NCBI GenBank assembly: GCA_021205365.1
Contig: JAJPXP010000010.1
Location: 73,876-116,869 of the forward strand
Direction of reading: 5' to 3'
From: Clostridia bacterium
GTDB lineage: Bacteria > Bacillota > Clostridia > Oscillospirales > Butyricicoccaceae
DNA length: 42,994 bases
Position 1 is the stretch's first letter. Each line of letters begins with the position of its first letter. Below, in pieces: positions 8,323 through 17,837 of the stretch. Made by a program: the position numbers and the translations under genes. Under the pieces are notes generated by a model. It was not told the DNA's origin, did no database searches, and saw only the letters and a list, made by a program, of their open reading frames with translations.

Positions 8323-9540
8323 ATGGAAAGGAAGCGAAAGCACAACATGAAAAAGCAGGTGTCCCTGCGCAAAGCAATTGCACTGGGGGTGCTGGCGGTA
8401 TTTGCGTGCAGCCTGGTTACAGGTCTGGCAGTATATGGCGCCGTACATCCGAGCGGACAGATGGGTGAGCTGTATGATGCCCTGAAGGAAGCAGACAGCA
8501 TTGCGGAGCAGTATTTTGTGGGAGAATATGAAACCGAAGATTTGATCGATTATACATTGGCTGGGTTTGCAGAAGGTCTGGGCGACCGTTGGACTTCTTA
8601 TATGACGCCGGACTATTATGCAAGCTATCTGGATTCTACAGCCGATACGACTGTCGGCATCGGTGTGACGGTCAGCTATGAAGAGGATGCGGATGGCAGC
8701 CATTATCTGCTCGTAAATTCCATTGCCCACGAATCCCCGGCGGATAAAGCCGGCTTTGGCTATTACGATGAAATTGTTTCGGTAGATGGCAAGACCATTG
8801 ATGAGCTTGGCTCATATGAAGATGCGGTAGATGCGGTGCGCGGCGATGCCGGCGAGGACGTCACATTGGGCGTGCAGCGCTATGCTACCGGTGAAAAGGA
8901 AGAGATTACAGTAACACGTTCGGAATATGACCAGATTCATGTCACATCCCGTATGCTGGAGGGCAATATCGGATATATCGGCATTGAACGGTTTACCGAG
9001 CAGACCGATGAACAGTTTAAAAAGGCGCTGGATGATATGATAGACCAGGGCGCGGAGAGCCTGGTTTTTGACCTGCGTAACAATCCGGGCGGACAGCTGA
9101 CGGCTCTGGTCAATTGTCTGGATTATCTGCTGCCGGAGGGGGATATTATTTCCCTGAAGAATAAAGCGGGAAAGACGAGCAAGTACACATCTGACGCCAA
9201 TGAGGTTGATCTGCCGATGGCAGTCATCGTCAATTCGGAGTCCTACAGTGCGGCGGAATTTTTTGCAGCGGCGCTGCAGGAATATGGAAAAGCAGAAGTT
9301 GTAGGAGGGAAAACCGTCGGCAAGGGCTACTCCCAGCAGGGCTTCCCGCTGTCCAATGGCGGCTGCCTGAACATTTCCACCAGCTGCTACTACACACCGC
9401 AGGGCGTGAGCCTGATCGGCAAGGGAGTTACGCCGGATGTTGCCGTTGATCTGAGTGACGAGAAGACGGAACGTTTCTATGTGTTGTCAGATGAAGAGGA
9501 CGACCAGCTGCAGGCAGCAATTTCGACGCTGAAATCCTGA
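8323..9540 (+). CDS. C-terminal processing peptidase (S41 family, CtpA-like), secreted/membrane anchored
   Basis: A serine protease acting outside the membrane on unfolded or tagged proteins. Domains in order: basic N-terminus and signal anchor (about residues 14-40), a short helical cap, a PDZ domain (VNSIAHESPADKAGFGYYDE), and the S41 catalytic core with FDLRNNPGGQL, the nucleophile region SESYSAAEFFAAAL (Ser in YSAAE) and GGKTVGKGYSQ carrying the catalytic Lys, as in the CtpA/CtpB Ser-Lys dyad. ATG at 8323 has GGAAG seven bases upstream; ATG at 8347 is an alternative. A longer frame reaching back to 8254 would run through the terminator hairpin and is rejected. CtpB-type enzymes take part in sporulation signalling in Bacillus, but this protein could equally be a housekeeping Ctp. 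Confidence 0.87.
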   Translation: MERKRKHNMKKQVSLRKAIALGVLAVFACSLVTGLAVYGAVHPSGQMGELYDALKEADSIAEQYFVGEYETEDLIDYTLAGFAEGLGDRWTSYMTPDYYASYLDSTADTTVGIGVTVSYEEDADGSHYLLVNSIAHESPADKAGFGYYDEIVSVDGKTIDELGSYEDAVDAVRGDAGEDVTLGVQRYATGEKEEITVTRSEYDQIHVTSRMLEGNIGYIGIERFTEQTDEQFKKALDDMIDQGAESLVFDLRNNPGGQLTALVNCLDYLLPEGDIISLKNKAGKTSKYTSDANEVDLPMAVIVNSESYSAAEFFAAALQEYGKAEVVGGKTVGKGYSQQGFPLSNGGCLNISTSCYYTPQGVSLIGKGVTPDVAVDLSDEKTERFYVLSDEEDDQLQAAISTLKS

Positions 9541-9592
9541 GGAATTGCTGAATAAACGCGAAAAAAATTAACCGCCCATATGAAAACCGCGC

Positions 9593-9621
9593 TTGACATC
9601 ATAACGGCGGGTTTATATAAT
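9593..9621 (+). promoter_or_regulatory. Perfect consensus sigma-A promoter of greA
   Basis: TTGACA (9593-9598), exactly 17 bp, TATAAT (9616-9621). The transcript would start near 9628 and have an about 88-base leader. Confidence 0.92.
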
Positions 9622-9655
9622 GGGATGTAACATAGCGCAAATATATGAGCTGTTG

Positions 9656-9683
9656 TGGCGGGTTCGGAAACCGAATGACGCCA
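9656..9683 (+). promoter_or_regulatory. Stem-loop in the greA leader
   Basis: TGGCG (9656-9660) pairs with CGCCA (9679-9683) and inside it TTCGG (9663-9667) with CCGAA (9671-9675) around an AAA loop. It is followed by an A-run, not a T-run, so it is not a terminator. It ends about 19 bases before the SD GAGGGG. Confidence 0.5.
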
Positions 9684-9715
9684 AAAAATTTCAAATATAT
9701 CGAGGGGAATCTTCC

Positions 9716-10192
9716 ATGAAGCAAGAGTTTAAAATGACACAGGAAAGCCTGGACAAACTGAAAGAAGAGCTGGAATATTTAAATAACGTCCGCATGCGTG
9801 AGATTACCGCGCAGATTAAGGAAGCACTTTCTTTCGGCGACCTGTCGGAGAATGCCGAGTACCATTCCGCTAAGGATGAGCAGGGCAAGGTAAATTCCCG
9901 TATTATTGAACTGGAGGAGATGATCTCCAAGGCAGTCATTATTGCTGCAGACCAGTATGCCAAGGATGAGGTTTCTCCGGGCAGCAGCTTTAAGATCGTT
10001 GATATTGAGTTTGACGAGGAAGAGGAATACCGTCTGGTAGGCTCTCAGGAAGCTGATCCGATCGAGGGCCTGATTTCCGATGAGTCTCCGCTTGGCCGGG
10101 CTGTTCTGGGCCGCAAGGTCGGCGAGATTGTCGAGGTAGAAGCACCGGGCGAACAGATTGTCAAGTTCAAGATCACCGAAATTATCAAGTAA
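9716..10192 (+). CDS. greA: Transcription elongation factor GreA
   Basis: GreA binds the secondary channel of RNA polymerase and stimulates cleavage of backtracked RNA. The product has 158 residues, the usual length: an N-terminal coiled coil whose tip carries the family signature GDLSENAEYHSAKDEQ with the acidic residues needed for cleavage, and a C-terminal FKBP-like domain ending PGEQIVKFKITEI. ATG at 9716 has GAGGGG nine bases upstream. A longer in-frame reading to about 9620 would cover the promoter and the transcription start and is rejected. The promoter is a perfect consensus, which fits strong constitutive expression. lysS follows after a weak terminator, a neighbourhood seen in other Firmicutes. 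Confidence 0.96.
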   Translation: MKQEFKMTQESLDKLKEELEYLNNVRMREITAQIKEALSFGDLSENAEYHSAKDEQGKVNSRIIELEEMISKAVIIAADQYAKDEVSPGSSFKIVDIEFDEEEEYRLVGSQEADPIEGLISDESPLGRAVLGRKVGEIVEVEAPGEQIVKFKITEIIK

Positions 10193-10204
10193 CAACGACT
10201 GGAA

Positions 10205-10250
10205 AAAGGCTGTCTGCCAGGTGGAAGACCGGAGGCGGACAGTCCTTTTG
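10205..10250 (+). terminator. Imperfect terminator after greA
   Basis: GGCTGTCTGCC pairs with GGCGGACAGTCC (one bulge each side) and is followed by TTTT only. The short T-tract makes partial read-through into lysS likely; no clear promoter is seen in 10251-10368. Confidence 0.5.
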
Positions 10251-10368
10251 CATTGCCCTACCACAGTGGAGATGCAAAATACGTCCCGAAGTGAACTGCG
10301 CAAAGCACAGAAAAAGACAGCAAGTATAACGCAGCTCGAATTATTTTGTTGCAACTAGGAGGAAACAT

Positions 10369-11898
10369 ATGGATCAGAATCTGACCGCGGAGCAGCAGGC
10401 GCCGGAGCAGAGCAAGCCGAAGTTTAACAAGCCGGTTCGCTCGGAATCTGAAGAGTACGATATCCGTACCGGCAAGCTGCAGGCGATGCAGGAAGCCGGA
10501 CAGGACCCGTTCCAGCAAGTTCGCTATGACCGCACAAACTATACGACAGATATTATTGAAAACTTTGAGGAGATGGAAGGCAAGATTGTCCGTCTGGCAG
10601 GCCGTATGATGAGCAAGCGCATCATGGGCAAGCTGACCTTCTCTGATCTAACAGACCGTTACGGCAGGATTCAGCTTTGTGTCAAGCGCGACCTGCTGGG
10701 CGTGGAAGAATACAAGCAGTTTAAAAAGTATGACATCGGTGATATCATCGGCATCGAGGGCGAGGTTTTCCGCACGCAGAAGGGTGAAATTTCTGTCCGC
10801 GTCAACAGCCTGACACTGCTGTCCAAGTCTCTGCGCCCGCTGCCGGAGAAGTGGCATGGCCTGAAGGATACCGATATCCGCTACCGCCGCCGCTATGTTG
10901 ACCTGATTGTCAATCCGGATGTGCGCAGAACCTTTGAAATGCGTTCCAAGATTGTGCGTGAAGTGCGCAACTTCTTTGACAGCCGCGGATTTATGGAAGT
11001 AGAGACCCCGTGCCTGAACACCATCCCGGGCGGCGCTGCCGCACGTCCGTTTATCACGCATCATAATGCACTGGATATTGATATGTACATGCGTATCGCT
11101 ACTGAGCTGCATCTGAAGCGCCTGATTGTCGGCGGCATGGAAAGCGTATATGAAATCGGACGTATCTTCCGTAACGAAGGTATGGATACCAAGCATAATC
11201 CGGAATTTACCACGATTGAGGTTTATCAGGCATATACCGATTACAACGGTATGATGGACCTGACGGAGGATATGGTTATCCACTGCTGCGAGGAGGTTCT
11301 GGGCACTACCAAGGTAATGTACCAGGGCACCGAGCTGGACTTCTCCAAGGGCTGGAAGCGCATGACAATGGCAGAAGCGGTCAAGCAGTATTCCGGTATG
11401 GATTTCATGGCAATGGACGGCGAGCAGGCACTGGCTGCATGCAAGGCTGCAGGCTATGAAATTGACAAGAACAAGGAGAGCTGGGGCGATCTGCTGGCAA
11501 TGGTTTACGACGCAACCGTGGAAGAAAACCTGATCCAGCCTACCTTTATTACGGATTACCCGGTAGAGATCTCCCCGCTAGCAAAGCGCAAGCCATCTGA
11601 CCCGCGCTTGACCGAGCGTTTTGAGTGCTTCGTTTATGGCCGTGAGCTTTGCAATGCATTCTCTGAGCTGAATGACCCGGTTGACCAGCGTGGCCGTTTC
11701 GAGCGTCAGGTTGAAATGCGCAATGCAGGCGACGATGAAGCAAATATGATGGATGAAGATTATCTGATGGCAATGGAATATGGCCTGCCGCCAACAGGCG
11801 GTATGGGCATGGGCATTGACCGTCTGACGATGTTCCTGACAGACAGCTCGTCCATCCGCGATGTTCTGCTGTTCCCGACGATGAAGCCGCTGGATTAA
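10369..11898 (+). CDS. lysS: Lysyl-tRNA synthetase, class II
   Basis: Charges tRNA-Lys with lysine in the cytoplasm. The product has 509 residues, normal for class II LysRS. It holds an N-terminal OB-fold anticodon-binding domain (about 60-170), then the class II catalytic core with motif 2 ([18 protein letters not shown]) and motif 3 near the end ([13 protein letters not shown]). About 35 N-terminal residues rich in Gln, Glu and Lys precede the OB domain and are poorly conserved. AGGAGGAAACAT directly before ATG at 10369 is a strong SD. A terminator hairpin follows the stop codon. No T-box leader is visible. Confidence 0.97.
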   Translation: MDQNLTAEQQAPEQSKPKFNKPVRSESEEYDIRTGKLQAMQEAGQDPFQQVRYDRTNYTTDIIENFEEMEGKIVRLAGRMMSKRIMGKLTFSDLTDRYGRIQLCVKRDLLGVEEYKQFKKYDIGDIIGIEGEVFRTQKGEISVRVNSLTLLSKSLRPLPEKWHGLKDTDIRYRRRYVDLIVNPDVRRTFEMRSKIVREVRNFFDSRGFMEVETPCLNTIPGGAAARPFITHHNALDIDMYMRIATELHLKRLIVGGMESVYEIGRIFRNEGMDTKHNPEFTTIEVYQAYTDYNGMMDLTEDMVIHCCEEVLGTTKVMYQGTELDFSKGWKRMTMAEAVKQYSGMDFMAMDGEQALAACKAAGYEIDKNKESWGDLLAMVYDATVEENLIQPTFITDYPVEISPLAKRKPSDPRLTERFECFVYGRELCNAFSELNDPVDQRGRFERQVEMRNAGDDEANMMDEDYLMAMEYGLPPTGGMGMGIDRLTMFLTDSSSIRDVLLFPTMKPLD

Positions 11899-11907
11899 GC
11901 TGGAAAT

Positions 11908-11947
11908 AAAGCCTGAGCGGTATGGGACCCTGCCGTTCAGGCTTTTC
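11908..11947 (+). terminator. Terminator after lysS
   Basis: GCCTGAGCGG (11911-11920) pairs with CCGTTCAGGC (11933-11942) with one G-T pair; AAA before and TTT after extend the stem. The T-tract is short (TTTT). Confidence 0.65.
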
Positions 11948-12080
11948 GTCTGGAAAATCCTTCCGTGTCCGTTTTTGGGGAAACATGGCGTTTCCGGTAT
12001 ACGATTCCGGCGGCACAGCTGCCGGTTTCGCGGCTCGGAAAGACCATATTGTTGTGCCGGTGCGAAAGAAAGAGACAGAA

Positions 12081-12860
12081 ATGAGTATACGAATTGAAAG
12101 CCGGGAAAATTCGCTGGTCAAGCGGATTGTCCGCCTGTCCGGTGACCGGAAATTCCGCCGTGATATGCGGGAAATGGTCTGCGAAGGCGGAAAGATGCTG
12201 GGAGAAGCACTCTCCAGCGGAATTGAAATTCATGATGTGCTGGTGGCGGATGATGCAGAGGTTTCCACGGAAGACCTGCATCGTGCTCAGCAGCAGGGAG
12301 CGAAGCTGTACAGCTGTCCGGCTTCTCTGATACAGAAGGTATCCAATGTAAAAACGCCGCAGGGCATTGTATTTTCCTGTGAACGCCCGGTATCCGGGCT
12401 GGAAACCCTGCGGGGCGCCAGCCGCCTAATGGTGCTGGAAGGCCTGCAGGACCCGGGAAATCTGGGGACCATGATCCGTACTGCGGATGCCTTTGCTCTG
12501 GATGGCATCATCCTGTGCGAGGGATGTGTAGATCCCACATCCCCAAAGGTTGTGCGTGCCACCATGGGTGCGGCTTTCCGCCTGCCAATTGCGGCGGCAG
12601 CCCTAGAAGAAACCGCAGAATTTCTGAAAAGGCAGAAGCTTCCACTGTATGCCACTGCACTGAGTGAACAAAGTGTGCCGCTGACGCAAGTCGATCTGCA
12701 CCGTGCTGCGGTTTTGATTGGCAATGAGGGCAGAGGCATTTCAAAAAAAGCGGCATCTCTGAGCAATCAGCTGATTATTATTCCGATGGAGGGGCGTGCA
12801 GAATCTCTCAATGCATCGGTTGCGGCATCCATCATCATGTATGAAATGAGCAGGAAATAA
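12081..12860 (+). CDS. SpoU/TrmH-family RNA 2'-O-methyltransferase
   Basis: Transfers a methyl group from SAM to a ribose 2'-OH of rRNA or tRNA. The product has 259 residues: an N-terminal L30e-like substrate-binding domain (ENSLVKRIVRLSGDRKFR, MVCEGGKMLGEAL) and a C-terminal SPOUT knot with motif 1 (EGLQDPGNLGTMIRTADAF), motif 2 (VLIGNEGRGIS) and motif 3 (ESLNASVAASI). It resembles the RlmB/TsnR-like proteins often annotated as 23S rRNA methyltransferase; the target base is not readable. ATG at 12081 starts the conserved part; an in-frame reading upstream to 11922 would begin inside the lysS terminator. dprA follows after 21 bases, probably on the same transcript. Confidence 0.9.
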   Translation: MSIRIESRENSLVKRIVRLSGDRKFRRDMREMVCEGGKMLGEALSSGIEIHDVLVADDAEVSTEDLHRAQQQGAKLYSCPASLIQKVSNVKTPQGIVFSCERPVSGLETLRGASRLMVLEGLQDPGNLGTMIRTADAFALDGIILCEGCVDPTSPKVVRATMGAAFRLPIAAAALEETAEFLKRQKLPLYATALSEQSVPLTQVDLHRAAVLIGNEGRGISKKAASLSNQLIIIPMEGRAESLNASVAASIIMYEMSRK

Positions 12861-12881
12861 CCTGGGGAAAAGGGGTTAGAA

Positions 12882-14069
12882 ATGTCAATGGTACACTGGC
12901 TCTGGCTGGCAACCCGGCCAGGCTACAGTATTCGGTTTTGCCGCAGCCTTCTGGAAAAATTCGGAACGCCGGAAGCGGTTTGGAATGCCATGCAGGAACA
13001 ATTTGCGGGCATGCCGCGTATCAATGCGCTGCGGCTGAAATCTCTGATGGAAAAAGATCTGACATATGCACAGCGCATTCAATCGGATTGTGAAAAGCAG
13101 AATATCCAGATCATTACATTGGAGGATGCGAACTATCCGGAACCACTGCGGCAGATTGCCGATCCACCGCTGGTGCTGTATGTGCAGGGACTGCTGCCGG
13201 ATTTCAGCAATCAGCTGGCAGTTTCGATTGTGGGTACACGGAAGTGTACGCAATATGGACTGCGTGCGGCGCAGTATTTTGCGGGAAACCTTGCGCAAAA
13301 CGGCTGCATTATCGTATCCGGTATGGCACTTGGCATCGACGGTGCGGCGAATCAAGCCGCATTGGATGCAGGCGGCGTTACAGTTGCCGTATTGGGCAGT
13401 GGTGTGGATGTCTGTTATCCATGGCAACATAAGGATTTGATGCAGCATATTATCCAACATGGCGCCGTCATCAGTGAATATCCGCCGGGAACTGAGCCGA
13501 AAGGAAAACATTTTCCTGTGCGAAACCGAATCATAACCGGACTGAGCCGGGGCACACTGATAGTAGAAGCACCGAAGAAATCCGGCGCTTTGATTTCCGC
13601 AGACCTTGCCTTGGAACAGGGACGGGATGTCTTTGCTGTTCCGGGGGATATTAACCGTCCGAGCTGCGCGGGCTGCAATAACCTGATTCGTCAGGGCGGA
13701 GCAGAGCTAGCACAGGAACCCTCGGATATTCTTGCCCATTACGGAAACAGTGGGAAACATACTGCAGCCAGACGCGCACCGGAAAAGCAGAAGCAAAGAC
13801 CTGACCAACTGACCATTTTGGAAGGACAATTTTCCGAAGAACGGAAGCCGGCCCCGCTGGTTCGTCAGCCAAGGACGCTGGCTGTTTCCGAAGAAGAACG
13901 GGCTGTCTGGATGGCAATCCAGGCTGGAAACGAAACGGTAGATACGATTGTGGAGGCAACCGGGTTTCCGGCAGCTAAGGTCCTGACGGCATTGACCATG
14001 CTGGAAGTGGAAGCGTATGTTATCACGACCGGTAGCGGATACCGTGTTACAGCAGATATACAGCTGTAA
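12882..14069 (+). CDS. dprA: DNA-processing protein DprA
   Basis: DprA binds incoming single-stranded DNA and loads RecA during natural transformation. The product has 395 residues: an N-terminal SAM-like helical domain, the Rossmann-type core (VSIVGTRKCTQYG, SGMALGIDGAANQAAL, AVLGSGVDVCYP, FPVRNRIITGLS, VPGDINRPSCAGCNNLIRQG) and a C-terminal winged-helix region (EEERAVWMAIQAG...VLTALTMLEVEAYV) after an about 50-residue Pro/Lys/Gln-rich linker. ATG at 12882 follows AAAAGGGG. Position between an RNA methyltransferase and topA matches the common dprA-topA order in Firmicutes. dprA alone does not prove competence, as it is widely kept in non-competent species. Confidence 0.95.
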   Translation: MSMVHWLWLATRPGYSIRFCRSLLEKFGTPEAVWNAMQEQFAGMPRINALRLKSLMEKDLTYAQRIQSDCEKQNIQIITLEDANYPEPLRQIADPPLVLYVQGLLPDFSNQLAVSIVGTRKCTQYGLRAAQYFAGNLAQNGCIIVSGMALGIDGAANQAALDAGGVTVAVLGSGVDVCYPWQHKDLMQHIIQHGAVISEYPPGTEPKGKHFPVRNRIITGLSRGTLIVEAPKKSGALISADLALEQGRDVFAVPGDINRPSCAGCNNLIRQGGAELAQEPSDILAHYGNSGKHTAARRAPEKQKQRPDQLTILEGQFSEERKPAPLVRQPRTLAVSEEERAVWMAIQAGNETVDTIVEATGFPAAKVLTALTMLEVEAYVITTGSGYRVTADIQL

Positions 14070-14116
14070 TATAAATTTTAGACAATTTAAATTTTTATCG
14101 AATAGAGTTTGAACCC

Positions 14117-14137
14117 TGCTGTACAGGGTGTACAGCA
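14117..14137 (+). promoter_or_regulatory. Stem-loop just upstream of the topA SD
   Basis: TGCTGTAC (14117-14124) and GTACAGCA (14130-14137) form a perfect 8-bp stem around a 5-base loop, ending four bases before AGGAGG (14142-14147). No T-run follows. It could influence topA translation or stability. Confidence 0.45.
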
Positions 14138-14157
14138 ACACAGGAGGAATGGCATTT

Positions 14158-16515
14158 ATGTCAAAGCTAGTCATTGTGGAGTCTCCCGCAAAGGCGAAGA
14201 CCATTGGAAAATATCTGGGTGTAGATTATGTGGTCAAGGCTTCCATGGGACATCTGCGTGATCTGCCCAAGAAGAAGATGAGCGTGGATATTGAGCACGA
14301 CTTTAAACCGGAATATGTTCCGATTGAGGGCAAGGAAAAACTGATTAACGAGCTGCGTGACGCGGTAGAGGAAAGCGATTTTGTCTATCTTGCAACTGAC
14401 CCGGACCGCGAAGGCGAAGCTATTTCATGGCATTTAAAGGAACTGCTGCATCTGGGTGATTCGTACACCAAGCGTGTCACGTTTAACGAGATTACCAAGC
14501 ATGCAGTACAGGACGGCATCGCACATCCGCGGGATATCGATCTTGATCTCGTAGATGCCCAGCAGGCACGCCGTATTCTGGACCGCATTGTGGGCTATGA
14601 GCTGTCCCCGTTCCTTTGGAGAAAGGTAAAACGCGGGCTTTCTGCCGGACGTGTGCAGTCGGTTGCCACCCGCATGGTAGTTGACCGTGAAAAGGAAATC
14701 CGGGCTTTCATTCCGGAAGAATACTGGTCTTTGGAGGCAGAGCTTGCCGTGCAGGACGGTTCCTTTACCGCGTCGTTCTATGGTGATGCCAACGGCAAGA
14801 TCGAGCTGAAAACCGAAGAGCAGACCATGGCAATTGTGGATGCTGTCACTGGAAAGCTGTTTACTGTCGGCAGGGTAAAGCGCGGCAAGAAACGTAAGAA
14901 TCCGGCGCCGCCGTTTATTACCTCTACTCTGCAGCAGGAAGCCAGCCGCAAGCTGAGTTTTGTTCCGCGCAGAACCATGGCAATTGCCCAGCAGCTGTAT
15001 GAAGGCATTGAAATCGGTGAACAGGGCCTGACGGGTCTGATTACGTATATGCGTACCGATTCCCTGCGCCTGTCTGATGAGGCAACTGCAGCGGCAAAGG
15101 AATATATCATCGGACGCTATGGCCCGGAATATTATCCGGCAAAGCAGCGCACCTTCCGCACCAAGAATAGCGCACAGGATGCGCATGAAGCAATTCGTCC
15201 GACCAATGTCAATCTGGTGCCGGATGAAATCAAGGAGTATTTGACGCAGGAGCAGTATAAGCTGTATAAGCTGATCTGGAGCCGTTTTGTGGCCTGCCAG
15301 ATGGCGGAAGCAATTCTGGATACGGTATCCGCAGATATTCTTTCCGAAGGCTATGTGTTCCGTGCAAGCGGCTATAAGGTGGCGTTTCCGGGATTTACTG
15401 CGGTATATGAGGAATCGACCGATGATGCCAAGCCGGATACCACCTCCGGCAAACCGCTGCCGAACTTCGACCAGGGCGATGTACTGGAATGCAGAAAGCT
15501 GACACCGGCACAGCATTTTACACAGCCGCCGGCACGCTATACCGAAGCATCCCTGATTAAAGCGATGGAGGAAAAGGGTATTGGACGCCCGTCCACCTAT
15601 GCACCGACCATTTCCACGATTTTGGAACGTGATTATGTTGCCAAGGAAGGCAGAAGCCTTCGCCCGACACCGCTGGGGGAAGGCGTTACCGAGCTGCTGG
15701 TAGATAAATTCCAATCCATTTCCGATCTCGAATTTACGGCACATATGGAAGAGGAGCTGGATGAAGTCGAGAGCGGAAAGATCGGCTATGTGGAAGTGCT
15801 GCACAAGTTCTATGGAGGCTTTGAAGCTGCCCTGCAGCAGGCGGAAAAGGATCTGGAAGGGCAGCGCATCAAGATCAAGGATGAAGTGACCGATGAAATC
15901 TGCGAAAAGTGCGGAAAGAACATGGTCATCAAATCCGGCCGCTTTGGCAAGTTCCTTGCCTGCTCCGGCTATCCGGATTGTAAGAATACAAAGAATATTG
16001 CCATCAAAACCGGCGTAAACTGCCCCAAATGCGGCGGAAATATCGTGGAACTGAAATCCAAGCGCGGCTTCCCGTTCCTTGGCTGTGACAATTATCCGGA
16101 GTGTACGTTTATGTCCTGGGATAAGGTCACCAAGAAGCAGTGTCCGGACTGTGGCTCTGCGCTATTCCGTCATTATGACCGGGAAACCGGCGAAGCACAT
16201 TTCATGTGCTATAAGGATGGCTGTGGCTATAAGGAGTTTATCAGTAAGCGTACGCCGCGCAAGACCAAGGCGCAGAAGGAAGCAGAAGCTAAGGCTGCTG
16301 CAGAGGCAGCTGGCGAGACTGCGGAAACGGTTGCAGAGGAAAAGCCGAAGAAGGCTGCGCGTAAGACCACTGCAAAGAAAACCACCGCCAAAAAGGCAAC
16401 AAAGAAAACAACAGCCCGCAAGACGACAAAGAAGGCTGCAGAAGGGGAAGAAGCGCCGAAGAAGCGTACCACCCGCAAAAAGGCAGATGTAACGGAGGAA
16501 AATACCGATGCATAA
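14158..16515 (+). CDS. topA: DNA topoisomerase I (type IA) with Lys-rich tail
   Basis: Relaxes negative supercoils through a transient 5'-phosphotyrosine link. The product has 785 residues. Toprim domain at the N-terminus ([30 protein letters not shown]), then the type IA core with the catalytic tyrosine in [14 protein letters not shown] (Tyr297), GLSAGRVQS and [12 protein letters not shown]. Three C4 zinc-ribbon repeats follow (CEKCG...C...C, CPKCG...C...C, CPDCG...C...C; about 581-703). The last about 70 residues are Ala/Lys/Thr-rich (repeated KKTTAKK-type units), like a histone H1 tail. ATG at 14158 is ten bases from AGGAGG; the in-frame ATG at 14149 nearly touches the SD. trmFO overlaps its 3' end by 8 bp. 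Confidence 0.97.
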   Translation: MSKLVIVESPAKAKTIGKYLGVDYVVKASMGHLRDLPKKKMSVDIEHDFKPEYVPIEGKEKLINELRDAVEESDFVYLATDPDREGEAISWHLKELLHLGDSYTKRVTFNEITKHAVQDGIAHPRDIDLDLVDAQQARRILDRIVGYELSPFLWRKVKRGLSAGRVQSVATRMVVDREKEIRAFIPEEYWSLEAELAVQDGSFTASFYGDANGKIELKTEEQTMAIVDAVTGKLFTVGRVKRGKKRKNPAPPFITSTLQQEASRKLSFVPRRTMAIAQQLYEGIEIGEQGLTGLITYMRTDSLRLSDEATAAAKEYIIGRYGPEYYPAKQRTFRTKNSAQDAHEAIRPTNVNLVPDEIKEYLTQEQYKLYKLIWSRFVACQMAEAILDTVSADILSEGYVFRASGYKVAFPGFTAVYEESTDDAKPDTTSGKPLPNFDQGDVLECRKLTPAQHFTQPPARYTEASLIKAMEEKGIGRPSTYAPTISTILERDYVAKEGRSLRPTPLGEGVTELLVDKFQSISDLEFTAHMEEELDEVESGKIGYVEVLHKFYGGFEAALQQAEKDLEGQRIKIKDEVTDEICEKCGKNMVIKSGRFGKFLACSGYPDCKNTKNIAIKTGVNCPKCGGNIVELKSKRGFPFLGCDNYPECTFMSWDKVTKKQCPDCGSALFRHYDRETGEAHFMCYKDGCGYKEFISKRTPRKTKAQKEAEAKAAAEAAGETAETVAEEKPKKAARKTTAKKTTAKKATKKTTARKTTKKAAEGEEAPKKRTTRKKADVTEENTDA

Positions 16516-17830
16516 TGCAATTGTCATCGGTGCAGGTCTCGCCGGAAGTGAGGCTGCATGGCAGCTGGCGCAGCGCGGCATTCATGTAGATCTGCACGAG
16601 ATGAAGCCGGTAAAAATGACACCGGCACACCATACCAGTGATTTTGCTGAGCTTTGCTGCTCCAATTCCCTGCGTGGTGCGGAGATCTGTACTGCGCCAG
16701 GGCTGTTGAAGGAAGAACTGCGCCGGGCAGGAAGCCTGATTCTCTTCTGTGCGGATGCAACCCACGTGGAGGCTGGCGGTGCACTGGCGGTTGACCGCAA
16801 TGCATTCGCAGCAATGGTCACAGAAAAAGTAAAGAATCATCCCAATATCACCGTCCATGAGGGTGAAATCACACATATTCCGGAAGAAGGCAATGTCATT
16901 GTTGCTACCGGGCCACTCACTTCGGATGCTTTGTTTGAGGATATCAAAACGAAGCTGGGCGAACATGAATACCTGCATTTCTATGACGCAGCGGCGCCGA
17001 TTGTCAGCTTTGAATCGGTGGATATGGACAGCGCATATTTTGCTTCCCGTTATGACAAGGGGACAGCGGATTATATCAACTGTCCGATGGACCGTGAACA
17101 GTATGACGCCTTTTGGGAGGCGCTGTGCGAAGCAGAGCAGGCTCCAGTGCACGGCTTTGAGGATAAAAAGGTCTTTGAAGGCTGTATGCCGGTAGAGGTT
17201 ATGGGACGCCGCGGGCATGATACCCTGTTGTATGGCCCGCTGAAGCCGGTTGGGCTGAAGGACCCGCGCACGGGAAAAGACCCGTATGCCGTTGTCCAGC
17301 TGCGGCGGGATAATGCCGCAGGGTCCCTGTATAATCTGGTAGGCTTCCAGACCCATCTGCGGTTCCCGGAGCAGAAGCGCGTCTTCTCGATGATTCCTGC
17401 ATTGAAGGATGCGGAATTTGTCCGTTATGGTGTCATGCACCGCAATACCTTTATGGATTCCCCGAGGCTGCTGGACCAGCATTTCCGCCTGCGGACAGAG
17501 CCGCGTATCCGTTTTGCCGGGCAGATGACCGGTGTTGAGGGTTATATTGAATCCGCAGCTTCGGGATTTGAAGCAGGGTTAAACCTTGCGCGGGAAATGA
17601 AGGGATTGGAGCCGATTGAATTTTCCGATCTGACTGCCATTGGTGCACTGGGGCTGTATATTTCCAATGAAGCCAATACGAAATTCCAGCCGATGAATAT
17701 TAACTTCGGCATTATCCAGCCGCTTGGCTACCGGGTCAAGGGCAAACGTGAAAAGAATACACAGATTGCACTGCGTGCATTGGAGCATCTGGACGGACTC
17801 TTGGAAGCTGTTCAGGAAGGAAAGGAATGA
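16508..17830 (+). CDS. trmFO: tRNA (uracil-5-)-methyltransferase TrmFO, folate- and FAD-dependent
   Basis: Forms 5-methyluridine at position 54 of tRNA with methylenetetrahydrofolate and FADH2. The product has 440 residues, typical for the family. The N-terminal FAD-binding motif [15 protein letters not shown] and the signature [12 protein letters not shown] are clear, as are [18 protein letters not shown] and the C-terminal [10 protein letters not shown] region. It starts inside the end of topA with GGAGG eight to ten bases before ATG at 16508, so the two are translationally coupled. This topA-trmFO (gid) pairing is widespread in Firmicutes. plsX starts seven bases after the stop. Confidence 0.97.
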   Translation: MHNAIVIGAGLAGSEAAWQLAQRGIHVDLHEMKPVKMTPAHHTSDFAELCCSNSLRGAEICTAPGLLKEELRRAGSLILFCADATHVEAGGALAVDRNAFAAMVTEKVKNHPNITVHEGEITHIPEEGNVIVATGPLTSDALFEDIKTKLGEHEYLHFYDAAAPIVSFESVDMDSAYFASRYDKGTADYINCPMDREQYDAFWEALCEAEQAPVHGFEDKKVFEGCMPVEVMGRRGHDTLLYGPLKPVGLKDPRTGKDPYAVVQLRRDNAAGSLYNLVGFQTHLRFPEQKRVFSMIPALKDAEFVRYGVMHRNTFMDSPRLLDQHFRLRTEPRIRFAGQMTGVEGYIESAASGFEAGLNLAREMKGLEPIEFSDLTAIGALGLYISNEANTKFQPMNINFGIIQPLGYRVKGKREKNTQIALRALEHLDGLLEAVQEGKE

Positions 17831-17837
17831 CGGGACA

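Noticed and set aside
9620-9715. Longer GreA reading starting near 9620
   Set aside because: It begins inside the -10 box of a perfect promoter, ahead of the transcription start; ATG at 9716 has a good SD and gives the standard GreA.
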